NCBI RefSeq assembly: GCF_004310665.1
Contig: NZ_SIXF01000025.1
Coordinates: 19,414 to 83,413, forward strand
DNA length: 64,000 bases
DNA from: Pedobacter kyonggii
GTDB lineage: Bacteria; Bacteroidota; Bacteroidia; Sphingobacteriales; Sphingobacteriaceae
Direction of reading: 5' to 3'
The notes under the pieces were generated by a model that worked only from the letters and a program-made list of their open reading frames with translations, was not told the origin of the DNA and made no database searches. The translations under genes were made by a program, and so were the position numbers. Shown in pieces: positions 55,557 through 63,734 of the stretch. The stretch's first letter is position 1, and each line of letters opens with the position of its first letter.

Positions 55557-56132
55557 ATGCTTAATTTAGTTCTCTTTGGCCCTCCAGGGGCGGGTAAAGG
55601 CACCCAATCTGAAAAGCTGATTGCAAAATATCAGTTGGTACACGTTTCAACAGGCGATCTTTTTAGAGCACACGTTAAAGGAGAAACCGAATTAGGAAAA
55701 AAAGTAAGTCAATTATTAGCTGATGGAGAATTGGTTCCTGATGCCATTACAATTGCCATGCTTGAAGAGGAGGTAGATAAAAATCCTGATGCTAAAGGAT
55801 TTGTGTTTGATGGATTTCCACGTACCGTTCCACAAGCAGTAGAGCTTGATTTATTTTTAGAGCGTAAAGGCAGTAAAATTGCTGGCGTTATTGCTTTAGA
55901 TGTTGACCAGGAGGAGTTAACAAAACGTATTGCCGAACGTCACAAAACCAGCGGCCGTCCTGATGACGACGCTGAAAAATTAAAAAAACGGATTTCAGAG
56001 TACTTTGATAAAACCATCCACGTATTACCTTATTATGAGGAGCAGGGAAAGTTGAATAAAGTAAACGGAATAGGTGAAATTGAAACCGTATATAATGATC
56101 TCTGCGCTGTAATTGATCAGTATAAAGTATAA
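55557..56132 (+). CDS. adk: Adenylate kinase
   Basis: 191 residues, the short form without the zinc-type LID insert. Interconverts ATP + AMP and 2 ADP. P-loop GPPGAGKGTQ at residues 8-17, AMP-binding HVSTGDLFRAHV and GFVFDGFPRTVPQA, and the short lid RIAERHKTSGRPDDDAEKLKKRI with conserved Arg residues. Essential housekeeping enzyme. Followed by a terminator and obgE on the same strand. Confidence 0.97.
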   Translation: MLNLVLFGPPGAGKGTQSEKLIAKYQLVHVSTGDLFRAHVKGETELGKKVSQLLADGELVPDAITIAMLEEEVDKNPDAKGFVFDGFPRTVPQAVELDLFLERKGSKIAGVIALDVDQEELTKRIAERHKTSGRPDDDAEKLKKRISEYFDKTIHVLPYYEEQGKLNKVNGIGEIETVYNDLCAVIDQYKV

Positions 56133-56198
56133 AGTTCAAGTAGCGGATATAAAAGGGACGGTTTTAATTAATTCCTGATCCAATATTCAAAAACATAA

Positions 56199-56232
56199 AA
56201 AGAGTTATAATGTTAAAACGTTATAACTCTTT
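56199..56232 (+). terminator. Intrinsic terminator after adk
   Basis: AAAGAGTTATAA (56199-56210) and TTATAACTCTTT (56221-56232) form a perfect 12-bp stem with a 10-base loop. A short T-rich stretch (TTTAATTTT) follows. It separates adk from obgE. Confidence 0.75.
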
Positions 56233-56289
56233 AATTTTAAAGGAATTGTTGTTTTAGACGTTCCAGTATTAACATTTCAATATTAAAAT

Positions 56290-57285
56290 ATGTCACAGGG
56301 TTCGAATTTCGTAGATTATGTAAAAATTTGTTGCCGTTCTGGTAAGGGCGGGGCAGGTTCGGCACATTTGCACCGTGATATTTTAACATCAATGGGTGGC
56401 CCCGATGGTGGTGATGGCGGTCGTGGTGGCCACATTATCGTTAAAGGCAGTATCCATATCTGGACATTATTGCACCTTAAATACCGTAAGCACATCATTG
56501 CCGAAGATGGTGGCGCAGGTGGTAGTTCCCATAAATTCGGTAAACAAGGTAAGGATGAAATCCTGGAGGTTCCGCTCGGTACCATTGCTAAAGATGCCGA
56601 AACAGGAGAAATTCTTTTCGAAATTACCAAAGATGGCGAAACTAAGATTTTAACAGCCGGTGGCCGTGGTGGTTTAGGTAATGCACACTTTAAAAATTCG
56701 GTTCAGCAAACACCGCGTTTTGCACAACCTGGTGAGCAGGGACAAGAGGTTTGGAATATTTTAGAATTAAAAGTTTTGGCCGATGTTGGCTTGGTTGGTT
56801 TCCCAAATGCAGGAAAATCTACATTACTTTCAGTCGTTTCGGCTGCTAAGCCAGAAATTGCCGATTATCCTTTTACTACCATTGTTCCTAATCTGGGTAT
56901 TGTAAGTTACAGGGGCGGAAAATCTTTTGTAATGGCCGATATCCCTGGGATTATCGAAGGTGCATCGAAAGGTAAAGGTTTAGGCTATCGTTTCTTACGC
57001 CACATTGAACGTAACTCGGTATTGTTATTCATGGTCCCGGCAGATACAAGCCGTTCAATTAAAGAAGAATACGAAATTCTTAAAAGCGAACTGGAATCTT
57101 ACAACCCCGAATTAATGCAGAAACCGCATGTTTTAGCCATTACTAAATCAGATATGTTAGATGAAGAACTGATGGAAGAAATGAAACAGGATCTGCCAAA
57201 TATTCCATCTATATTTATTTCGTCAGTAGCTGAAAAAAATATTTTAGAGCTGAAAGATATGCTTTGGAAAGCGATTGAAGGATAA
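56290..57285 (+). CDS. obgE: Obg/CgtA GTPase
   Basis: 331 residues. Glycine-rich Obg domain 1 to about 158 ([32 protein letters not shown]), then a GTPase domain: G1 GFPNAGKST near residue 170, G2 region [12 protein letters not shown]3 [10 protein letters not shown] and G4 ITKSDM. It acts in 50S ribosome maturation and stress signalling. The C-terminal OCT domain of longer homologues is absent. The neighbour DCC gene converges 88 bases downstream. Confidence 0.97.
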   Translation: MSQGSNFVDYVKICCRSGKGGAGSAHLHRDILTSMGGPDGGDGGRGGHIIVKGSIHIWTLLHLKYRKHIIAEDGGAGGSSHKFGKQGKDEILEVPLGTIAKDAETGEILFEITKDGETKILTAGGRGGLGNAHFKNSVQQTPRFAQPGEQGQEVWNILELKVLADVGLVGFPNAGKSTLLSVVSAAKPEIADYPFTTIVPNLGIVSYRGGKSFVMADIPGIIEGASKGKGLGYRFLRHIERNSVLLFMVPADTSRSIKEEYEILKSELESYNPELMQKPHVLAITKSDMLDEELMEEMKQDLPNIPSIFISSVAEKNILELKDMLWKAIEG

Positions 57286-57373
57286 TATAAATAAGTTCTA
57301 ATAAATAATTTTGGTGTACAGAACATTGCTGCCATATTCTGTATTTACCAAAATTAAGCCACCAATCAAAGTG

Positions 57374-57793
57374 CTATACTAAAAATTTACTTCGAATATG
57401 TTCTGTAGGTAGCATACAACTGTCTGTTTGCCCAAATAATGCATAACGGTTATTGGCGAATGCTTTATACAGCCAGTTTCTTATAAAACCAGGCACCAAA
57501 TAACCCACATTGATTAACGGAGCCCACCAAACATTTAAATTTTTTAGGATATAAGCTACTGCATTAGATTGGGTAAGAAACTTGTTGTTGCGTGCCACAA
57601 TAATGCTATTTAGTTTTATAAAATTAACCCGATGGACTTTACCCAGTTGCAACGCGGTTTTACTGTCAAGCGGAGCAAAGCAAAACCTGTTTGCTTGATC
57701 ATGAGTGATTATATAATTGATAAAGCCGTTGCAAAAATTACAAACACCATCAAATAGAATGATGTCTTTTGTTGTGTCTAAAATAGGTGCCAT
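57374..57793 (-). CDS. DCC-family (DUF393) thiol-disulfide oxidoreductase-like protein
   Basis: 139 residues. Starts DTTKDIILFDGVCNFCNGFINYI, with the family DxxCxxC-type motif (Cys 18 and Cys 21), followed by RFCFAPLDSKTALQL and SNAVAYILKNL. DCC proteins are thioredoxin-like redox or electron-transfer proteins. Its start overlaps the end of the HTTM/SdpB-like gene by 16 bases, so translation is coupled. DCC and HTTM genes are often neighbours. Last gene of the candidate peptide locus. Confidence 0.85.
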   Translation of the reverse strand: MAPILDTTKDIILFDGVCNFCNGFINYIITHDQANRFCFAPLDSKTALQLGKVHRVNFIKLNSIIVARNNKFLTQSNAVAYILKNLNVWWAPLINVGYLVPGFIRNWLYKAFANNRYALFGQTDSCMLPTEHIRSKFLV

Positions 57794-58599
57794 GGCATTT
57801 GGTGGTTAATAAAATAAATTGCTGGATAAGTAGCCATAAAAGCCCAGAAAAACGAATTCAAACCCATAATAAGTGCTGTAAAGAAATGGAATATAAATCC
57901 CCATATCAGAAATACTATGGCATACTGCCAGGGCAGAATAAGGCATAATGGAAATATGGTTTCCATAACAATAACGTTCCAGCACAGAAAACGGTTTGCA
58001 GAAGGATATTTTTGCAATAAAAGACTTGCTTTTTTAGAGCCATATGTTTTGGTCGAGAATACATCTTTTATTGCTGTTCCCGAACGCCACTCAGCAGATA
58101 CAAGTTTGGCAATCCCCGCAACAGTATAAGAAAGACAGGCCTGTAATCCGATAAACCATATGCCGATATCTCTCAATTTACCAGTTGTAAAAGCAGGCAG
58201 ATTGCATAGAATCAATGTGATGATAATGAGCATGCTCATCTGGTCTGAGCCATCACTTCCATAATATGTAACCAGTGATGCCATCAGTAAGCTGACTCCC
58301 AACAAACTGATCAGTACCCATCCTGTTGTACTCTGCAATGGAAAGAACAATAATCCAATAATAAGCAGGCACCTGATGATAAAAAGGGCAGCCAGGCCTG
58401 GTGCGCTAAACAGTTTAAAAAGAGGTTTAAAAAAAGACTTTTCGTTCTGTTTGGTCCATTTTAGCTGCATTACATTCCAGGATAACAAACCGTTAGGAGA
58501 AAATATCTGTACTTTCTTGAGATACTCCAGCGTAGAAATTAATAAACCTATACTCAATATAATGAGTACAGTTTGTGATATATCATTTAATAAAATCAT
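57778..58599 (-). CDS. HTTM-domain, SdpB-like membrane protein
   Basis: 273 residues with six to eight membrane helices (for instance about 8-24, 70-90, 95-118, 122-140, 225-270). The pattern RDIGIWFIGLQACLSYTVAGIAKLVSAEWRSGTAI, with a conserved Lys/Trp-Arg-Gly motif, fits the HTTM family, which includes SdpB of the Bacillus Sdp antimicrobial system and gamma-carboxylase-related proteins. It starts 6 bases after the SdpA-like gene. In Bacillus SdpB is needed, with SdpA, to mature the SdpC peptide. The assignment to SdpB is by family resemblance and context. Confidence 0.7.
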   Translation of the reverse strand: MILLNDISQTVLIILSIGLLISTLEYLKKVQIFSPNGLLSWNVMQLKWTKQNEKSFFKPLFKLFSAPGLAALFIIRCLLIIGLLFFPLQSTTGWVLISLLGVSLLMASLVTYYGSDGSDQMSMLIIITLILCNLPAFTTGKLRDIGIWFIGLQACLSYTVAGIAKLVSAEWRSGTAIKDVFSTKTYGSKKASLLLQKYPSANRFLCWNVIVMETIFPLCLILPWQYAIVFLIWGFIFHFFTALIMGLNSFFWAFMATYPAIYFINHQMPWHLF

Positions 58600-58605
58600 G
58601 ACTTT

Positions 58606-59157
58606 TTATATTTGATGAAAAACGGATAATAGAATTAATGATGGGGCAGTTTCTTTTTGATAACCTGATGATTCTGCAAGCATAAACTGCCGATAGCAAT
58701 TTTGTGATTGTTTCTTGTATTGGCTAACCGCGTGTAATACTATGATATAAGGCATAGAAAACATCAATAAATTTAGGCTCCCTGCTTTTTCACGGTAAGA
58801 AGGGATGCTTGATACCAGGCTTTGTACTACGTCTGATAATATTTTTTTATCACGTTTTTCGGGATTCCAAAGCCATGACCATATTGTTCGTTCTTCGGTA
58901 ATTTCCATTTCCTGCCAATCGCTATAATCGATGTCGGTTATTCTATCCCGATACAGAAGATGGTAATCTCTTTTACCGGGGTGGGGAGCAAAGAATGTCC
59001 ATAGCGGGATCAGGTTAAAATAATCAATTTTATATCTGATAAATGAGGATATTTTGGTTTCCTTAAACTGACACAATATGGTTGATAAAAACCAGAAGGC
59101 CAGAAAAATAGTTACTACAAGCTCGTAAATAACTATAGGGTTTAATTTCAGCATCAT
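58606..59157 (-). CDS. SdpA-like membrane-anchored protein
   Basis: 183 residues. One N-terminal helix (about 8-28; IVIYELVVTIFLAFWFLSTIL), then a soluble domain with LIPLWTFFAPHPGKRDYHLLYRD, an aromatic motif like the W-x-FF-x-x-xP region of SdpA-family proteins, and MEITEERTIWSWLWNPEKRDKKILSD. SdpA and SdpB act together in maturing Sdp peptides. It lies between the small precursor-like gene and the SdpB-like gene. I am moderately sure; a search against SdpA models would decide. Confidence 0.6.
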   Translation of the reverse strand: MMLKLNPIVIYELVVTIFLAFWFLSTILCQFKETKISSFIRYKIDYFNLIPLWTFFAPHPGKRDYHLLYRDRITDIDYSDWQEMEITEERTIWSWLWNPEKRDKKILSDVVQSLVSSIPSYREKAGSLNLLMFSMPYIIVLHAVSQYKKQSQNCYRQFMLAESSGYQKETAPSLILLSVFHQI

Positions 59158-59176
59158 AATTTCGATTTGGTTGAGA

Positions 59177-59206
59177 AAAGGAGGGTAGGTATACTTACCC
59201 TCCTTT
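59177..59206 (-). terminator. Hairpin between precursor-like and SdpA-like genes
   Basis: AAAGGAGGGTA (minus 59206-59196) and TACCCTCCTTT (59187-59177) form an 11-bp stem with an 8-base loop, followed by only a few T (TTTTCTC). It lies 7 bases after the 101-residue gene. It may be a partial terminator or mRNA stabiliser that raises the level of the first gene over the downstream ones, as is common after peptide-precursor genes. Confidence 0.65.
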
Positions 59207-59213
59207 CTAATTG

Positions 59214-59519
59214 TTAATTGAATTTTTTACGAAGTTCGATCAGCTTATCTAAAGATAAACCATCTTTGGCTTCTTTAGAAAGCGCGCCAATTTCAGCTTC
59301 ATTTAAAGCATTTGCAGCACCGATAGCCTCAACTACCTGGGTAACTACTGGAGTGGCTTGAACGGTTACTTTAACAGCTTTAATCGCTGTACGTGCTATT
59401 GCAGCAATAAAAAGTGGTTCTGCTGAATTCGCTTCAACAATTTCGTTGTCGCCTTTTAAATCAGCGATTAATGCATCAAGAATTGCTAGTTCTGATTTTG
59501 ATAAACTTGACTTTGCCAT
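59214..59519 (-). CDS. Small precursor-like protein (candidate antimicrobial peptide)
   Basis: 101 residues. A polar N-terminal part (SKSELAILDALIADLKGDNE), then an Ala/Val/Thr-rich hydrophobic segment (about 35-71; LFIAAIARTAIKAVKVTVQA, TPVVTQVVEAIGAANAL), then a charged C terminus (ALSKEAKDGLSLDKLIELRK). There is no classic signal peptide and no Cys. Its place ahead of SdpA-like and SdpB-like genes and the following hairpin make it the natural candidate for an SdpC-type precursor, but there is no recognised homology; it could be an unrelated small protein. Confidence 0.6.
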   Translation of the reverse strand: MAKSSLSKSELAILDALIADLKGDNEIVEANSAEPLFIAAIARTAIKAVKVTVQATPVVTQVVEAIGAANALNEAEIGALSKEAKDGLSLDKLIELRKKFN

Positions 59520-59596
59520 TTTGTTTTCTTTTTGAGGTAAATAAAAAATTGTTTAGTGTGCTTTGTTTTGAAGCTTCGTTGCACAACATAAAGTTC

Positions 59597-59661
59597 GCTA
59601 CACCGTAGTTTTTTTACCAGAGTGGTAATACTCATTTAAAATATTGAGTATTTCTACGTAG
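59597..59661. promoter_or_regulatory. Cluster of palindromes upstream of the precursor-like gene
   Basis: CTACACCGTAG (59599-59609; arms CTAC/GTAG), TTACCAGAGTGGTAA (59614-59628; arms TTACCA/TGGTAA) and CTACGTAG (59654-59661), all within 65 bases of the spacer between the response-regulator gene and the precursor-like gene. The positions suit operators for the neighbouring NarL-type regulator, but there is no direct evidence. Confidence 0.4.
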
Positions 59662-59773
59662 CTAGTAGGATAAAATGGCCTTTTGGTTTATGCTTAAATA
59701 AGATAGATGCTGATAGAAAGGCAAAAGAGTGTTTTAGCCTTGTATTTAACTCAAGAAAGAGGATATGATACGG

Positions 59774-60424
59774 CTATATTACACCGTTTTTAATGGCAAA
59801 CATTACCAGGCCTGCAGTGTTGCGAACGCCTGTTTTTTCGATAATGCGCATTCTGATACCTTCAACTGAACGTGGACTCAAAAAAAGTTCTGTGCCAATT
59901 TCAGTCGCGGTTTTCTCATCACAGATCATTTTTAAAACATCCAGTTCGCGTTCTGAGAATTCTATATTCTGATCGAGCGAGGGTCTGGCAGAACCTTTAA
60001 TTGTTAATTTTTTTAATAATGCTTTGGTTACAATATCGTTAAAGTAGTAGCCGCTTTCTTGTACCGAATAAATAGCTTTCCTGATTTCTTTAGGGTCTGT
60101 GTTTTTTAATAGATAGCCGTTAGCCCCGTTTTCCATTAAATGAATAATAAATTTAACCTCATCATACATGGTTAGAACAAGAATTTTAATATCCTCAGCA
60201 TATTTTTTGCGGATTAATTTCATGGCTTCCATCCCGTCCATTACAGGCATTTTCAGATCCATTAAAATAACGTCTGGCTGTACATCTTCGAGTTTGCACA
60301 TCAGTTCTTCCCCGTTTGATGCCTCAAATATTACTTCCAGATTTTTATCTCGGTTAAAGCCTACCCTTAAACCGTCTCGAAAAATGCTATAGTCATCTGC
60401 TATGCCTATCCTTATTTTGAGCAT
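59774..60424 (-). CDS. NarL/LuxR-family response regulator
   Basis: 216 residues. Receiver domain with acidic pair DD at 10-11 and phospho-acceptor Asp 56 in VILMDLKMPVMDGM; LuxR-type HTH at about 148-212 (FSERELDVLKMICDEKTATEIGTELFLSPRSVEGIRMRI in outline). Partner of the kinase upstream (159-base spacer). It lies directly upstream of the candidate peptide locus and reads in the same direction, so it may control it. Confidence 0.92.
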   Translation of the reverse strand: MLKIRIGIADDYSIFRDGLRVGFNRDKNLEVIFEASNGEELMCKLEDVQPDVILMDLKMPVMDGMEAMKLIRKKYAEDIKILVLTMYDEVKFIIHLMENGANGYLLKNTDPKEIRKAIYSVQESGYYFNDIVTKALLKKLTIKGSARPSLDQNIEFSERELDVLKMICDEKTATEIGTELFLSPRSVEGIRMRIIEKTGVRNTAGLVMFAIKNGVI

Positions 60425-60583
60425 TATTATTATAAATTGAGCACTTAAAATTACTTAATATTTTATCTTAATATACATTAATTGCCTATTAATACTGTAT
60501 TATTTGTATTAATTCTTTATTTTATTCTGGTTTTTAAATTTATAAGTTATGCATTTTATTATTACATTTTAATATAATTTATA

Positions 60584-61396
60584 TTACATAGTAAGGTGTT
60601 TAACTAGCGGGATGGTAATTTTAATAAAATACCGACCTCCATACTGTGAAAAAACAAGGTCTGCTTTTAACAGGATCATTCTATTTTGAATATTTTTTAG
60701 TCCTAATCCATCTTTTATAAAGCGCAGTTCTTCAAATTGATTTTGTGTAAGACCATTCCCGTTATGCGAAATGGTAAATAGCAGGTTACTATTCACACTC
60801 ACAGATTGAATATGGATAAGGCTGGCTTTTGCATGTTTGGTTATATTATGGACAAGCTCCTGAATGATCCTGTAAATACTGATATCGTTCTGGCTTGCCT
60901 TTATGCTGTGATCGTCTGTTAAACTTAAACTGATTTCGGCAACATTACTATGGCTGATTTTACTACAGAAGTGTGAAATGGCCTCTTTTAAACCTAATTC
61001 TTGTAAAATGGTGGAGTGAAGGTTGTGCGAAATGCCGCGGATTTTATGAATTCCGTCGTCAAGCAAACTTTTGCCTTTTTGATACATTTCTTTACTTATT
61101 TCGTCGCAGCCGTTGATATCGGTTTCATAGAAATACAAGCTGGCTGATCCTAAAATTGCACCAACCTCATCATGTAATTCTTCAGCAATACGGTGCCGCT
61201 CAATTTCCTCGCTCCTTACTGCTGCTTCGATCAACTGATTTTTTTGTATATTCTGTAAGGTTTGCAGGTTAAGTTTGTATTGAAGTTTTTTGCGCTGCAT
61301 GAATATAAAAATGAGCAATAAACTGATAAATAACATAAGCATAGCAGCAATCCCAACCATTAATATCTGCATAATCTCATTATTTGCCTGATTCAT
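60584..61396 (-). CDS. NarL-type sensor histidine kinase (HisKA_3)
   Basis: 270 residues. One N-terminal membrane helix (about 9-32), a coiled-coil linker, then HRIAEELHDEVGAILGSAS with the HisKA_3 phospho-acceptor His (ELHDEVG), and a HATPase_c domain with IIQELVHNITKHAKAS (N box) and DGLGLKNIQNRM (G-type loop). It has no extracellular sensor, and overlaps by 17 bases the upstream gene for a multi-helix membrane protein, which may act as its sensory partner. Confidence 0.9.
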   Translation of the reverse strand: MNQANNEIMQILMVGIAAMLMLFISLLLIFIFMQRKKLQYKLNLQTLQNIQKNQLIEAAVRSEEIERHRIAEELHDEVGAILGSASLYFYETDINGCDEISKEMYQKGKSLLDDGIHKIRGISHNLHSTILQELGLKEAISHFCSKISHSNVAEISLSLTDDHSIKASQNDISIYRIIQELVHNITKHAKASLIHIQSVSVNSNLLFTISHNGNGLTQNQFEELRFIKDGLGLKNIQNRMILLKADLVFSQYGGRYFIKITIPLVKHLTM

Positions 61397-62042
61397 AAAA
61401 TCCTTTCGCTATAAATAGGTTAAAAATGATGTAGGAGATGTTGTGTACACTCCACAAGCTAATGGCAAAATTTTGAAAACGTAATGTAAGTTCGTTGTAT
61501 AAAAGAAAAATGAAAAAATTTAAAGTAACAAAAATGCCAAGTCCGGTGGTTATCCAAAAATCGCTGTTTGTAATTTTGGTAGCTGTGCTATCGTTTATTT
61601 TGAATAAGTAATATTGAAGCGTATAGAACAAAAGAAAAATGGCCTCGGTTGAGAGCAAACGGCTGCTTAATTTCCAGTAATCAAAAAAGTTTTCATAAAA
61701 AGTAAAATTGATAATGATGAAAACCATAAAACAGAAAGGGATAATTCTCTTTATGGTAACTAAAAAAGTTTGGTTTAGCTGAATAAAAAATGCACAGAAC
61801 AGATAGAAACGGATAATCGAGTGTAGGTTGTAGAGGAAATTATTAGAATTGTATGCTGCAGGCAGCATGCTCCTGAATTTCCAGATCAGATCTATTCCCA
61901 GGTTAATAATCAGCGCTGCCCATACATAAAAAACAACCAGCTTAAGGCTAGCCGGTTGTTTTTTTATTAGCAGTACAGATATAGGAATTAATAACGCCCA
62001 GACCTCAGACCAATCAATAATAAATTGGAATATTTTAAGCAT
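61380..62042 (-). CDS. Multi-helix membrane protein, probable sensory partner of the kinase
   Basis: 220 residues with six or seven hydrophobic helices (WALLIPISVLL, LVVFYVWAALIINLGI, IIRFYLFCAFFIQL, FCFMVFIIINFTF, IFLLFYTLQYYLF, TTGLGIFVTLNFFIFLLY, ISYIIFNLFIAKGF). No known motif. Membrane proteins of this size often precede short cytoplasmic HisKA_3 kinases in this phylum. The 17-base overlap with the kinase gene supports a joint function. Confidence 0.65.
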   Translation of the reverse strand: MLKIFQFIIDWSEVWALLIPISVLLIKKQPASLKLVVFYVWAALIINLGIDLIWKFRSMLPAAYNSNNFLYNLHSIIRFYLFCAFFIQLNQTFLVTIKRIIPFCFMVFIIINFTFYENFFDYWKLSSRLLSTEAIFLLFYTLQYYLFKINDSTATKITNSDFWITTGLGIFVTLNFFIFLLYNELTLRFQNFAISLWSVHNISYIIFNLFIAKGFYESGK

Positions 62043-62064
62043 TTGGGATAAAAGTGTTAATTGA

Positions 62065-62547
62065 TCAATTTATTGTAGCTGGCGGAGATGGATTGGTAAC
62101 AATTGGCGTCTCATCTTCGTAAATTAATTCAACATCTCCTGTGTCAATTCTTTTAAACCGTTTAACATTGTAAAAAACATGCCCACGGTTAACATCCGGA
62201 ACGAATACCAAATAGTCAGGTTTATCGCCGTTAGCATCTGGATTGTTAATTAACAATAAGATATCGGCAAGTGAAATGATATTATTGCTTAAAATAATCG
62301 GGCCGCTTAAATCTAAAGCACTGTTGTTGTAAATTTCCAACCTGTCGAAATAACTGCTGTACTGGTTGCTTGGTGCCATGTAACCATAAGCAATTAATTG
62401 TAAAGGTTTAGCTGGGTGGTCAGTTTCTGGGAAAAAATAACAAAATGCGAAATGATCAATGCCTGGGGAGTTAAGGATTAATGCCTGGATAGAGCTGATT
62501 TCATACTTTAACCAGTAGAGTTTTTGTGTTTGTTTTTCTGTGAGCAT
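62065..62547 (-). CDS. Hypothetical protein
   Basis: 160 residues, soluble, no signal peptide. An N-terminal helix (LTEKQTQKLYWLKYEISSIQALILN) is followed by mixed alpha/beta segments (DYLVFVPDVNRGHVFYNVKRFKRID) and a Pro/Thr-rich tail. I do not recognise a family. It lies 22 bases upstream of the membrane-partner gene, so it may be the first gene of the two-component operon. Confidence 0.6.
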   Translation of the reverse strand: MLTEKQTQKLYWLKYEISSIQALILNSPGIDHFAFCYFFPETDHPAKPLQLIAYGYMAPSNQYSSYFDRLEIYNNSALDLSGPIILSNNIISLADILLLINNPDANGDKPDYLVFVPDVNRGHVFYNVKRFKRIDTGDVELIYEDETPIVTNPSPPATIN

Positions 62548-62815
62548 GTTTTTATATCTAGATAAATATCATATAAAGATATACAATTGTGTAAATAAAA
62601 GTATTCTTAAAAAGTAATTTTTAAAATACTTTTATAGATCTTTTACGTTTGATGATGTTTATACTGATTTATAAATCAAATAGTTGATCAGTATTTGTGT
62701 TTTTGATTACTGCTTACTATTGTGCAATTATATAGCTGCTTGGAGCTATATGCGGGTTCCATTATTATCAATTTTCAGGAATTAACGGCACAAACGATTA
62801 ACCGATTTGTGCAGG

Positions 62816-63562
62816 TTAAGCCCTCAAGCGGTCTACAATTAAGCCAATCCATTCTTTAAATAACATTTCCCATACACCTAATGCGCTGGCATTTGGAATG
62901 ATGAAATCACTGAATTGAAATTCAGCATTTCCGGAAAAATTGGTTGGGTAATAATCAATCTTGTGCTTAGTCTGTTTATCAAAAATCAGTTTTGCTCTTG
63001 GGATGTGCCAGGCACTGGTAATCACCAAAATTTTAGCTTTTGGGTTGCTTTTCGCGATGAGCGCCAGGCTATACCTGGCATTTTCAATGGTATTTCTACT
63101 TTGGTTTTCAATCAGAATTGCAGAATCAGGAATTCCGATCAGTTTTAAGTACTGAATGGCTAAATCAGCTTCTTTTACTTGTTGGTTTATTAAATTTGCG
63201 CTTCCGCTGCTAAGTAATATCTGCTTAATCTGTCCTTTTTTATAAAGTGCTATTGCTTGAAACAATCTATCCCCTGCCCAATTAAAAGCAATTTCATTAT
63301 TACGTTTGTTTAAACCCGAGAAACCCCCAAGCACTATTCCAATATCGAATTTATCTGCCCTGGGATAGTCAGCTTCATAACTGTTTATTATTTTTCCGAC
63401 AATAAAGCCATTAGAGAAAAAGAAGAAAATAATCAAAATACAGATTAAATACCTTCTCCTTTTTTTAGGGTTTTTAGATGCAATTGCAAAAATCAAAAGC
63501 ACAAAAATCCACACAATAGGTTTAATGAGGAAAAGCAAAATCTTCGAGAGGATAAAAATCAT
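62816..63562 (-). CDS. DUF218 (YdcF/ElyC/SanA-like) membrane protein
   Basis: 248 residues. Two N-terminal membrane helices (about 3-24 and 37-55), then a DUF218 domain: DIGIVLGGFSG, AIALYKKGQIKQILLSSGS, ADLAIQYLKLIGIPDSAILIENQSRNTIENARYSL in outline, and LVITSAWHIPRAKLIF. The conserved SRNTxxNA and SxxHxxRA motifs are clear. Family members affect envelope carbon flow and peptidoglycan precursors; exact chemistry is not settled. Confidence 0.88.
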   Translation of the reverse strand: MIFILSKILLFLIKPIVWIFVLLIFAIASKNPKKRRRYLICILIIFFFFSNGFIVGKIINSYEADYPRADKFDIGIVLGGFSGLNKRNNEIAFNWAGDRLFQAIALYKKGQIKQILLSSGSANLINQQVKEADLAIQYLKLIGIPDSAILIENQSRNTIENARYSLALIAKSNPKAKILVITSAWHIPRAKLIFDKQTKHKIDYYPTNFSGNAEFQFSDFIIPNASALGVWEMLFKEWIGLIVDRLRA

Positions 63563-63734
63563 ATGCAGATATTATCCTGTAAAACTAAGAAATTACCTTA
63601 GCAATGCCGTCATTCGAGTGGAGTGCAACGTAGAGAACCACGAAGTACTAAACGAACCTAAATCTATCAGAGATCTCTCCATTCCACTGCACTTCATCCG
63701 GTAGCTCCTAATGTCCGCATGTTATAAAAAAAAA
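63563..63734. repeat. Spacer with the second copy of the long dispersed repeat
   Basis: About 63607-63712 is the reverse-orientation copy of the element at 19695-19812, sharing for example AGAGATCTCTCC (GGAGAGATCT on the other strand), ATCTATC and the GAGTGGAGTGCAACG end. It is directly beside the IS1380-like element. Confidence 0.6.
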
